From Phialophora verrucosa (Eukaryota; Ascomycota; Eurotiomycetes; Chaetothyriales; Herpotrichiellaceae): a stretch of 64,000 bases of DNA. Positions within the stretch are counted from its first letter, which is position 1, and every line of letters starts with the position of its first letter. Under the pieces are notes generated by a model, which saw only the letters and a list, made by a program, of their open reading frames with translations, searched no databases and had not been told where the DNA came from. Location: contig MSED01000001.1 in the NCBI GenBank assembly GCA_002099365.1, positions 2,604,001-2,668,000 of the forward strand. Direction: 5' to 3'. Shown piece by piece: positions 43,034 to 53,000 of this stretch. The position numbers were made by a program, and so were the translations under genes.

Positions 43034-45057
43034 ATGTCGCCGGTTCGGGCCGTCGAGAACGCTAGCGAATGGTACGACTACATCATCTGGTAAGTCTTTA
43101 CCTTCTTTCTATTTCCTACTCTCACTCACCATGCCGTGTTGTCCCGCCCCGTCTGACGCTTTCGCCCTTCCCCGGTCAAAGCGGAGGCGGCACCTCAGGC
43201 TGTGTGCTTGCCGGTCGGCTGGCCGAAGCCTCCCTCTCCCTCCCGTCGCCCAATGCATCCATTCTCATCATTGAAGCGGGTCCCGACTCGAGGGCCAACT
43301 CCCTCGTCACCATGGTTGGCGGGCTTTTCCAAGCCATGGGCGGCGAGCTAGACTGGTCCTACGAGACGGTCCCTCAGGAACATCTCAACAACCGCGTGCT
43401 GCAGCTCAGCCGCGGCAAGTTCCTCGGCGGCAGCAGCGGCTTCAACGGCACGCTGTGCATCCGGGGCTGCAAGGCAGACTACGACGACTGGGGCCTCGAG
43501 GGCTGGACCGGCGAGGAGCTGTTCCGATGCATGAGGAAGGCTGAGACGTTCCATGGCAGAGACTGGTTCCACGCGGCCGAGGACGAGCACGGGACCAGTG
43601 GGCCGTTGCACGTCGAACCGCATAAGGTCGCGCCCATTTCGGACCGAGTCCTCGAATCCATGCAGGATAAGGGCCTGCCGTTCGTGAATGACATGTTCAC
43701 CACGGGCCAGCCGGCACAAGGCTGTGGCCATGTCCCGCGAACGGTGCACGAGGGCGTGAGATCATTCAGTCCGGCCTTCTTGAAAGGACATGAGGATCGA
43801 GTGGACATTATGACGAATGCTACTGTCGACAAGGTCATTCTAGAGCAGCGCCAAGGGACAGTAGTGGCGACGGGTGTTGCGGTTATCGACAGTTCTAGCC
43901 ACACGAAAGTCGTGAAAGCTCGCAAGCAAATTATTGTGTCTGCCGGTATGTGTGGGTGGCATTCGCATGGAATATCCGGCTGGCTGGCTGGCCAACTAAC
44001 GGAGATATTAGGCGCGTACTGCTCACCAACCATCTTGCTCCGGTCAGGCATCGGCCCAAAAGAAGACCTTGCACCGTTCAAAATTGAATGCATCGTCGAT
44101 TCTCCTGGCGTGGGCAAGAACTTTCAAGACCACCTGGCAAGTCTCTCTCTTCTTCGCTATCCTGAACACATCTTACAATTTCCCTCTTCCCTGGGCGGTA
44201 TCATCTTTCTTCTAATATACCACCTGCTCCAGGTCGTCTTCGTGCCTTACGAGGTCACGCAGCCCAACCTGACGAACGACGTCCACGTGCACCACAAGGG
44301 CGGCTTCGGCAACTCGCTGGCGACATACCAGGCCTCGCGATCTGGCTTCTTCGCGACGTTCCCGTTCGGCGTGTTCGCGCTGGCGCGCCTCGACGACGCC
44401 CTGGCATCCTCGCCCCTGTGGCGCGACCGCTCCGCCGCCACGGCCGGGTCCGGTCGCGACGCGGCGAACCTCACCCCGCAGCAAGCCCACGTCGAGTACA
44501 TGCACACGGAGCTCTACTCGGGCCACATCCACGGGCGCGACGTCCCTCTCGACGGGAAACACGGCTTCGAGATGATGACCCTGCTCTTCAGCCAGCAGAG
44601 CCGAGGCACCGTGACGCTGCGGTCGGCAAACCCGCACGACAAGCCCGTCATCGACCCGCGCTACCTCTCGGACCCGCTTGACCTGCTCATGCTGACCGAA
44701 GGCGTGAAATTCGCACACTCGGTCGTGACGTCCGGGTCGGGCACCAAAGACATCGTCGCCCCGGGCGTGTGGATGGCCGGACCCGAGTACGCGGCCCTCG
44801 GTCCCTCTACTACCGCCCAGGACTGGGAGGAGTATGTGCGACGGTACAGCGCCACGGCGCATCACCCGGCGGGGACGTGCCGGATGGGCAAGGCAGACGA
44901 TCCCATGGCCGTGGTGGACGAGAAGCTGCGCGTCAAGGGCGTGCAAGGCCTGATGGTCGCAGACTGCAGCATCATCCCGAGCTTGAATGGCGGGCACACT
45001 CAGATGCCGGCGTACGCGATCGGCGAGAAGGCAGCGGAGATCTTGCTGCAAGCGTGA
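43034..45057 (+). CDS. GMC oxidoreductase (FAD-dependent alcohol/aldehyde oxidase or dehydrogenase)
   Basis: Four exons: 43034-43089, 43182-43945, 44012-44136 and 44233-45057; introns of 92, 66 and 96 nt; 589 aa. Joining exons 1 and 2 creates the FAD dinucleotide motif DYIICGGGTSGCVLAGRLAE; IIEAGP follows. Signature blocks are GKFLGGSSGFNGTLCIRG and, after the second join, SAGAYCSPTILLRSGIG. The C-terminal active-site region HHPAGTCRMG and the final GGHTQMPAYAIGEKAAE supply the catalytic His and its partner. The last intron appears to be GC-AG type (CTG/GCAAGT) and keeps the frame open if unspliced, so an intron-retained form would carry 32 extra residues. No secretion signal, so probably intracellular. 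Convergent with an alpha/beta hydrolase. Confidence 0.92.
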
Positions 45058-45507
45058 AACTGCAAGAAGTGGAGCCCTCTGCGCTGCCTCCAGATGTCCA
45101 CCTCCTTCCTCACTCGGTCTCCATCACTGAGTCAGAGCCAGAGCCAGGTAACAAGTAAGATGCCTAGATGCCTGCTCTCGCGGTGGTCAGGGTGGCAGGG
45201 GTCGTTCATCGTACAATGTAGAGAAGAGAGCAGTGCTGCGAACCTTCTCTCCTCTCCGCAACCTTTGCTCTAAGTCCTGGCGTCTTCTTCTTCGTAAAGT
45301 GCTCTTCCCAAAGTACCTAGCTTATGTCGTGAAGTGACAAGATCTAATTTTATTACATCCTGCGCGACCGCTAGATTTACGCCAGAAGCCGCTCTATAAC
45401 CTGGATATAGCCGTGGTTCACAAATCTATACGGTAACGATCCGAGGTGCCACCATGTACAACCGCCTGCAAGACCGACGATAAACACATCCGACGCCCAC
45501 AGCCATG
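45058..45507. other. Tail-to-tail intergenic GMC / alpha-beta hydrolase
   Basis: 450 bp between stop codons. Presumed 3' UTRs. Nothing else recognised. Confidence 0.55.
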
Positions 45508-46836
45508 TCACGCCTCCTCTCGTGTCATGGTCTTCAACACCTTCTCCATCACGCCCCAGCGTAGATCCCACACGCGATCGTGGTCTGCGCCCTCGACCGT
45601 CTCGCTCGCAAAATCGACGCCGTCCACGTTCCTCCAGCACGCCTCGAACCAGCTGGGTCCCTTGGAGCCCGCGTCACCAATCATGCTGTCCTTCTCCGCG
45701 AAGAAGACGTCCACCTTCAGCCGGGCTCCGTTTCCGGCCGCGACCCTCTGCACCGCCTCGGCCAGGCGCGGCGCCAGCACGTCAAAGTCGCCCCAGTCGG
45801 ACCAGCCGTCCTTTGCGGCTCCCTTGCGCAGCAGCACCTGCGTTTCCTGGCCCAGGCCGCGCACGTTACCGGCGAAGACGCGCTCCGCCACCCGGTCGCG
45901 CACGCCCTCCTCAAAGTCGACCTCGGGCCCTTCGCAACCCGTGGGCTTCGGCTGGGCCCACAGCTGCACCACACTCCCCGAGACGGCGCCGCTGACGCCC
46001 AGCACGGGGCCCAGCGTCGAATTCATAAAAGTGGCCATCTTGTCGGTTTTGGCGATCAGCGAGCGCGGCAGCGACGAGGCCAGCGACATGGTGAGCACGC
46101 CCGATCGCGACGGGTGGATCCACGGCCCCGCGATGGCGATGTACGGCCGCGACGGATGTAGGAACTGCGGGTTATGCACGGCGAAGTCGAGCCCGAAGAC
46201 GGTGCCGCCGCTGTGGCAGGCTATGGAGACGTGCTTGATGCCAAGGTGGTTGAGCAGGGCGGGAATGGCTTCTGGAATTGGATGCGCGAGCAGTCAGCAA
46301 TGCACATACATTCCTTGGTCCAGGACTGATCATGTCTGGAGTTAAGACGACGACTCACCCCGCCAAACTTCGAGCAGCTTCTCGGCCGGCACGTCGTCCG
46401 TGTTGCCAATTCCCGGGCGTTCTGCGTTGATGATACGGACCTTGTACCTCTTGGCCAGCCTGTCCTTGGCAGCATTGAACAAGCGCGAAGACATGAGCGG
46501 CCCGAAGAAGAGGAGCACGTGCTCCTCACCATCGTCGTCGTCGCCCGCGTCTTCGCGATGAAAGCCATAGTCGGCGTACGAGACGCGGAAGGGTTTGGGT
46601 CGCCCGCGCGACGGGTCTGCCGGCAGCTGGAAGGTCCGGCTGAGGCGAGGGTCGTCGATGTAGGCGGCGACCTCTTCTTGGGAGAGCTTCTTAGCGGTAG
46701 TGGGTTTGGCGGACTTTTTGTTGGTTGCTTTACTGGTGGTTTCAGTGGTTGGTGTGGGAGAGGATGTGGTAGTTATCATGGCTGTTGTTGGAGAGGTGGT
46801 GGGCATATCTGTTAAGGCCATGGCGAGGGACACCAT
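45508..46836 (-). CDS. Alpha/beta-hydrolase fold protein
   Basis: Two exons, 46359-46836 and 45508-46271, with an 87-nt intron; 413 aa. Likely catalytic residues: Ser180 in IACHSGGTV (nucleophile elbow with Cys in place of the usual first Gly), an Asp in FFAEKDSMIGD and His in EGADHDRVW. A strand plus oxyanion region reads HVLLFFGPLMSSRLF, then IINAERPGIGNTDD. The first ~50 residues are a Ser/Thr/Lys-rich low-complexity tail with several possible start ATGs (46836, 46821, 46806); the first is used. The substrate, an ester or lipid, is unknown. Its promoter carries three TCACGTG boxes. Confidence 0.85.
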
Positions 46837-47956
46837 GCAGCCTACCGTTCATGCTTCGGATCGTAGGGAGTGGAACTGGTGCAATTTACTGTATTTAAAT
46901 ACTCGAGAGCATGAGGGTTAGAATTTACTGCGCGACGCCAGACCGTGGCGTTCAACGGTCCCAATACCGTGATATCCGTGACGATGTGTAGGTAGAACTG
47001 TAGCCAGAGGGGCCACGCCGCAAGGCTCCAGGGCACATCACGTGATTCAAGCCTAGGCGCCAGGCATTTCGCGCCCCGCAATAGTGGCGCGGATGATCAC
47101 GTGCAGTCACGTGAGACTCGCTTGGCAGGGGGGGTGCCACATAAGTTGTGTTCCTGTTCTGGATGACAACTGCTGTCGACATTGTTACTTCAACACACAA
47201 GGGAGCTGGGTCGCCCTCGGACGTTGATGATTACTACTTGATAGTTCTTGGTTGGAAATGCAGTTCACCCCCCGCTAAATATCTAGTCGGGTTGCACAGC
47301 CGACGCAGGTATGACTTGTTCATCAGTCAATGGGCCACTAACACTCGTGGCTCGATGATTGGCACACTCGCTGGATGATACAGCAGATCCTGTCGCCAAC
47401 CAAGCTTCCGCGTGTCGTACTGTTCTTTGTGCTCGGTTGCACAGATCGAGGCGAATCGGAGGACTGTCCTACAGCCACGAAGTCTCTAGTGCGTAGGCCT
47501 GCTTTAGTCTCCGGACGCGAGGCTTTCGACCGCACACCCTCCTGGCCCTCCAGGCTAGTAATTCCTGGGGCATTGATGGCGCCTAGGGCCAAAATCCCCT
47601 GTTACGATCGATTAGAGGGTACACCATTCCTGGCAAGGGAGTATTCCTAGGATGCTGAATGCATTGCGAGCTTGACGATTGATATGAATGTGTGCCGGCC
47701 CGTATGTCACGGTCCCAAGCATCTCAAGGAACAGTCTCTTTATGCTCACGGTGACCACAAGTGGCGCCCACCGGATCGCGGACCGCAGGGAGAACCAGAA
47801 ACGCGGACTCTCGGGACGGCTCGACAACGTTACACACAAGGCCACGGCTTTCGTTTCCCTACCCTGAGACATTTATACCCCGCTTCTTGGGTTATCTGTT
47901 AAGCCTAGGGATCATTTATCCCCAAACAAGAGAGTAAAACGGAGCGCTCTCTCACT
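46837..47956. other. Divergent intergenic, hydrolase / tandem-repeat protein
   Basis: 1.1 kb with both promoters. It includes the E-box cluster listed separately. ORFs near 47375-47650 have no motif. Confidence 0.55.
47037..47113. promoter_or_regulatory. Cluster of three CACGTG boxes
   Basis: CACGTG at 47039-47044, 47098-47103 and 47108-47113. The first sits in the 10-bp palindrome ATCACGTGAT; the last two lie in tandem as ATCACGTGCAGTCACGTGAG. About 16 CACGTG are expected by chance in 64 kb, so three in 75 bp is unusual. TCACGTGA is the typical target of fungal bHLH factors (Cbf1-like, SREBP-like). They lie about 200-280 bp upstream of the hydrolase start. Confidence 0.5.
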
Positions 47957-49419
47957 ATGGAGCAAGCGGACAATACGGTGGTAATCAACTCTCTCTTCAC
48001 GGTAGCCCCCGTCAAGTGTCAGGTACTCGGTAAGGTAACGCGGCTCCTTGCAGTTTGATACAGATTCTTCCACCATCACGGATCTCCTGCAATCGATGCG
48101 TGATGAATTCCGTATGGATATGGAGAGAATCAGGGCAGACATAGCCCGCAACGCCGATAGCCTCAACGCAAAAGTGCGGGCCGTGGACCAAAAGCTCCGC
48201 ACCATAAGCCGCCGTATTTCGACTGCTGATGAAACTCCTATCAGTTTACACCAACGTCTTGATACGATCGATGCGAAGCTGAAGGCTGTTAGTGACGAGT
48301 CTACCAAAGTACATGAAAAGCTCGACAGCATTGATCGAACCCTCGCAGCTACCAGCGATATCGTTAAGCAGAGCCTGACGGCTGCAGCTGGAACCCCTAT
48401 CATTCTGCACGAACGGCTCGAGCCCATTATGCGAGCACTCACAAGCCACAGTGATACTACCACTGTGGCCGGACGCCTGGCGATCGTCACGCGGAGCTTG
48501 ACGCCTGCAAACGGGAATCCTGTGATCTTACACGAAAAGCTTGATAGCATCAGCCGAGACCTTACAACAACCCGCGAAGACTCAACCACTATGGCAACAC
48601 GCCTTAGGACACTTGAACGGAGCCTCACGACGGTCGATGAGCACCCTATACTTTTAGACCAGAGCCTTCGGAAGATCGACAGAGACATAGCCACCGTCAT
48701 AAATGACCTGACGAGGAACGACGGAGGACTCATACCTCAGCTTAATGCCGTCAGCCGGACCCTTACCGACCCCGACAACCCCCGGACTATGGCTGGATCC
48801 CTTGAAGTCATCCGGCAGAGCTTCACGCCTCCCAACGGGGACCCTATCATCCTACATGAACAACTTGGTACGATCAGTCGAGATCTTACACACACTGTGG
48901 CACCCGGCCTTGAGACAATCGGGCAGAGCTTGACGAATGAAGCAGGGAATCCCATATCTTTAGAGGAATACTGCACCAATACTCAGCATCTCCTCTCACA
49001 ACTTCAGCTAGAACTTCGGGCAGGGTCAGTATGGCCATTATGCATTTTTAATCTACCCCAGCTTTTTGCTCATTCACTGCTACTGTGGCTTCAGACACTA
49101 TAACAGTGCTGCCCGCGCTGCTAACGCCAGGGTCAAATGCGGCGATGCACCCATTTCAGCCTTTCATGGCACCGACGATCAACGCATCCAGAATTTCCCT
49201 CCCACATATTCTCACCTCAAACGACTTAATGGTAAGTCCGGGGTCAGGCAATCACCTTGACTCCTACATGTACCCTATCTGATGTCAGCTAAGGAGGAAC
49301 CAGAAGACGTGCTGGACGTTATCCTGGGGAAATTAGGCTTACAGAGCAATGACGCCGCGCTGGGGGGGAAACGAAAGCGCCTCAAAAAGTACCTTGGGTT
49401 AATACTTGTCAACTCCTGA
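47957..49419 (+). CDS. Lineage-specific tandem-repeat (coiled-coil) protein of unknown function
   Basis: Four exons: 47957-47980, 48054-49024, 49095-49231 and 49289-49419; introns of 73, 70 and 57 nt; 420 aa. After a short helical start (TITDLLQSMRDEFRMDMERI) comes a region of about six imperfect repeats with consensus RSLT...G-P-(I/V)-x-L-H-E-x-L-x-x-I-x-R-x-L-T. After the third exon begins, the C-terminal module (GHYNSAARAANARVKCGDAP...NFPPTYSHLKRLN...LGKLGL) resembles a module I recall in many uncharacterised proteins of filamentous ascomycetes, where residues like NFP.T...L..L....L..LGL recur. No enzyme motif. Function unknown. The first exon (MEQADNTV) is the weakest part of the model. 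Confidence 0.72.
48199..48960 (+). repeat. Six imperfect coding repeats (LHExLxxIxRxLT type)
   Basis: Repeat starts lie near 48199, 48361, 48485, 48611, 48810 and 48916, spaced 106-199 nt. DNA copies have diverged while the protein pattern is kept, for example TPANGNPVILHEKLDSISR and TPPNGDPIILHEQLGTISR. The two best copies (third and fifth) are nearly identical over ~20 residues, suggesting internal duplication or conversion. Confidence 0.7.
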
Positions 49420-50058
49420 GGACAACCGAACCGTATCGCAAAATTCCCCATCCACATGCTGGCAGCTGCATATCAACACCAGCAGTCTATTCATTGTGCC
49501 TTTTGCCCCCTGTCTCGGGGACCCCGCCCCCTTTTAGGGAGACCTCTCTGTCGTATATAATTGTCGCAAACAACACATTCCCTGTTGGTTAAGAATCGGG
49601 CGGAGCCCAAGCCAGAAGACACCCAAGTGGGTCCGACAAACCATGCGGCAGCCACAACGCAATCCTCGATGCCTCTATCCTGAGATGGCATTTCTTGGTG
49701 GCCCGCTTATCATTCACACAGAGGAGTTCGGAGTAGTTAGAATGGTTCATTATCTTCACATACTAATCCAGGAGTACAAAGGGTCCTTCCTGGATGTGAC
49801 AACGACGCCGGATCGCCTCATCTGCTTGCCAGATACCAATGCCATGGTCTCCAAACTCTTTCGAAAGACCACCCAAATGTTGCGCGCTCAATGTGCTTTG
49901 GCATGTACACGAGTATCGAAAGCAGAGAGCAAAAAACCACAAAAGAAACACAGGACGTATAGGACATGAAACCACCCAATCTGGCCCGTCAAGGTCATCC
50001 CTTCCAAAGCATCATTAACCAATTTTTTGCTCGCCTTCCGGGCTCCACCTCGCTTTGC
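49420..50058. other. Intergenic with promoter-like patch and a small ORF
   Basis: Right border of the accessory block and 3' side of the kinesin gene. A GC-rich patch (49507-49540) with two CCCCT (STRE-like) elements is followed by TATATAA at 49554-49560 and an ATG at 49643; see the small ORF entry. Confidence 0.4.
49643..49969 (+). CDS. Possible small protein of 108 aa, unrecognised
   Basis: Intronless frame from ATG to TGA. No family recognised. The middle (residues ~15-75) has protein-like composition (GGPLIIHTEEFGVVRMVHYL); the tail is Lys-rich. Support is mainly positional: TATATAA and two CCCCT elements lie 83-140 bp upstream. It may equally be chance; coding potential and expression are untested. 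Confidence 0.22.
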   Translation: MRQPQRNPRCLYPEMAFLGGPLIIHTEEFGVVRMVHYLHILIQEYKGSFLDVTTTPDRLICLPDTNAMVSKLFRKTTQMLRAQCALACTRVSKAESKKPQKKHRTYRT

Positions 50059-53000
50059 TTAGAAACAATTCAAACTACTTCCCTTGCGCTTCTTCGTCTT
50101 CCCATCCTTGCCCACCGTGAGGAGCCTCATCCTCTCTTCGAGCTGTGCTCGAGCGGCTTCCGCCTCCCTTCTCTTCTTGACCTCTTCCTCCACGGCTTGG
50201 ACACTCAGCCTCTCCGATTTCCGCTCTTTCTTCAGTCCCGAAAGCTCTTCCTCAATTGCCCACGCCTTCTTCTTCCAGTTCTCCGCGTCTACTCGCAGCT
50301 TGTTGGATTGGGTTTCCAAGTCGACCAATGCCTCTTCCAACGTGGCAGTGAGTTGTTTCTCCGCGTGAAGATGTTTCTCGATGGTGCGCAGCCGGTTCTC
50401 TTGCTCCTCAATCAGAACAGATTGGCGGCGTGTATCCGAGCGGTCGCGTGAGTTCGTGGAGACGACTGTACCTGAGACCGGAGTGACAGGAAGCGCGACT
50501 TCCTTGGAGGCGTGGCGGGACTGTGGGGGTGACGGGTTGCTCGCGATAGTGCTAGGAGCAGGCGTTGGGGAGGTAATTTGCAACCCGCCAGGCAGGGCGG
50601 GGAGGGGTGGGAGAGGGATAGCCGGGGGCGGTGAAGGCAAAGATGCAATTGATGCGGACTTTCTCAAGTTTGAGGTCATGGAGTTGGAGCGTGCGGCTTC
50701 TGTCTGGGGCGATTGAGGACGATGTTGTGACTTCATCGTCTGAGTGCGAGAGCCGTTCTCCGACCCTGCCTCGTTGATGGATGCCCGTTGATTGAGATCC
50801 TGCTCGAGAACAGCGATGCGCTGTTGAGCTTCGATCAAGGCTTGGTTACCCTGTGCTTGAATGACGGACAGTCGGTTGTGATGTTGATCAAAGCTGTTCT
50901 GCAATTGCTGCTCCAGTTCTTCAATCATCAACATATTCTTCGCCTTCTCAGCTTCCACAGCTTGCAGGCTGGCTTCCGCCTTCTTGAGCAGTGCCTCCTT
51001 CTCGCGGATGGTCTCCTCGTGGTTACCGACCTCATTCGCAAGGCTTCGGATTGTTTCCTGGTAGTTGTTGATCTTGATGTTCGCGTTCTCCAGCTCCTCC
51101 TCCAGCTCGAGCAAACTCTGTCTGCCGTCGAGCTGGCGTTCAAGCTCGGTATTGGTGCCAGTCAAGCGCGCGTTGGTCTTTTCCATCGCACGCTTCTCCT
51201 CTACTAGGTCTTGAATGTGGTTAGCAAGCATATCTGCCGTTGTGGGATGGCCAAGTGCTGCTTGCGCACTGGACACAAGTTTCTGCACTGTTGACAGGGC
51301 ATGCTCGAGATCTTTCTTGTAAGTCGCCTCTAGTTTTTCATGCTTCTTGATCATCTCAGAAAGCTGGTCGTCATATCCAGCCAAAGCGCCGCCATGAGCT
51401 AGCTTCATCTCCTCAATCTCATTTGCATGTGCAGCGTGCAGAGATTTCAGACCATTCTTGTGGAATTGTACTTGTGCTTCTGCATGCTTGACCAGCTGTT
51501 GGAGTTCTGCAATTTCAGCCCTCAAGGCAGTGATCTCCTGTTGTTGTGACTTGACCATATCGGCGGAAGAGTCGTAGTCCTTTGTCAGCGCAGCGTGGAG
51601 TTGACGGAGTTCAGAGTTCTTTGCAGCATGATCAACGTTCAGAGTTTGCTGTTCCTCGAGTTGCTGCTTGAGATTATTGATCAGTTCTTCGTAGTTATCC
51701 CGCTCAGTCTGCATGGCATTTGCAGCGGCAGCTCTGGAGAAAGCATCGGCGCCTTCTCCTGACGGTTGTTGAGCTTTCAGAGTTGCCACGCTTGCTAGTG
51801 CAATCTCAAGCTCTGACTTGGTGCGGTTATAGTTCTTTTGGCCTTCTTCAACTGCTTGCTGTGATAATTCAAGCTGCGATTTGAGGTCGTTCAGTTGCTG
51901 ATTCAGAGCACTTATCCTTTCTTCGTGTCCCGGCGATGGTGGGGGAGTCTGCACATTTGCTTTCTCAGCCGTGATTTTCTGGATCTCCTCTTGCAGTTCT
52001 TGTTCTCGGCGGGCGTAGCTTTCGTGCATCGATTTCAGCTCTGTCTCTTTCTGGATGATCTGATCTCGGAGCTGGGATACCATGTTGAGGTCCACAGGAG
52101 ATCCGGCTTTGATACTGGTCCGTTCTCGCGTCAGGCCCGAAATGATTGTGGACTTGACATCCATCTCCTTCTTAGCATTCTTGACTTCCGCCTCAAGCGC
52201 TTGGATTCGTTCCAGCCGCGCTTGCAGTTCGGTGTTTGCGGCGGACAGATGGACTTCAGCAGTTTCCATACGATCAGGCTTCGATTCGAATTCTTCAGCA
52301 ATTAGAGCTCTCAGAGATGTGACAGAACGTTGACCGCGGTCCACCCCAGTTCCGGTCTGGGAAGTCATGCGCCTGAGCATCCCGGGCGTACCTGGGGAAG
52401 AAGGTCTCGTTTGCTTCACCTGCGACTTCAGGCGGTCCACCGTGGTCAAAGCCTCCTTATGATCGACCTGGAGCTGCGCATACTGCTCAGACATCTCCTT
52501 CAGGTGTCGTTCGTGTTCTGCAAGGAGATTTTGCAGCCTCTCAACCTCTTGCGATTGGACTTCCATGGACTGAGTTGTCTTGGACACGGGAGTAATGTCG
52601 GTATCTGTCGAAATTGAAGACTCCCCAGCCAAGGACAATTCCGAAGAGAGCGATCGCGAGGATGGCTCTTGATGACCATCCTCCTCCTCGTGCGTCTCGG
52701 CTTCTTCCAACCTCTCGGCCTCCTCTAAAAAAGCCTCGTCTGCAGCATTCTCATGGATCCGGTTCTCCTGCGGCGAAATTGCAGATTGACGATCTTCATC
52801 AATAGAGTCCTGCATCTCCGCTAACGTGCGAAGCGCCTCTTGGTATTTGGCTGACAAGAGGTCCAGCTCATTGACCGTAGATTCGTGCTCGAGCCGCAGG
52901 TCGAACAGCTCTTGACTGACTGATTCAAATTTCTCTGTAATGAACTTCGACTGGGCGGGACTCGGCAAAGGGTCTTGCTGTTGCTCGATTGTGAGGCCTT

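Noticed and set aside
44137..44232. Reading the 96-nt segment in the GMC gene as coding
   Set aside because: It inserts 32 hydrophobic residues between two blocks that are adjacent in the family and is bounded by a GC donor consensus and a CAG acceptor.
44212..45051. 279-codon minus-strand ORF opposite the GMC oxidoreductase
   Set aside because: Antisense shadow with His/Arg/Val-rich low-information sequence.
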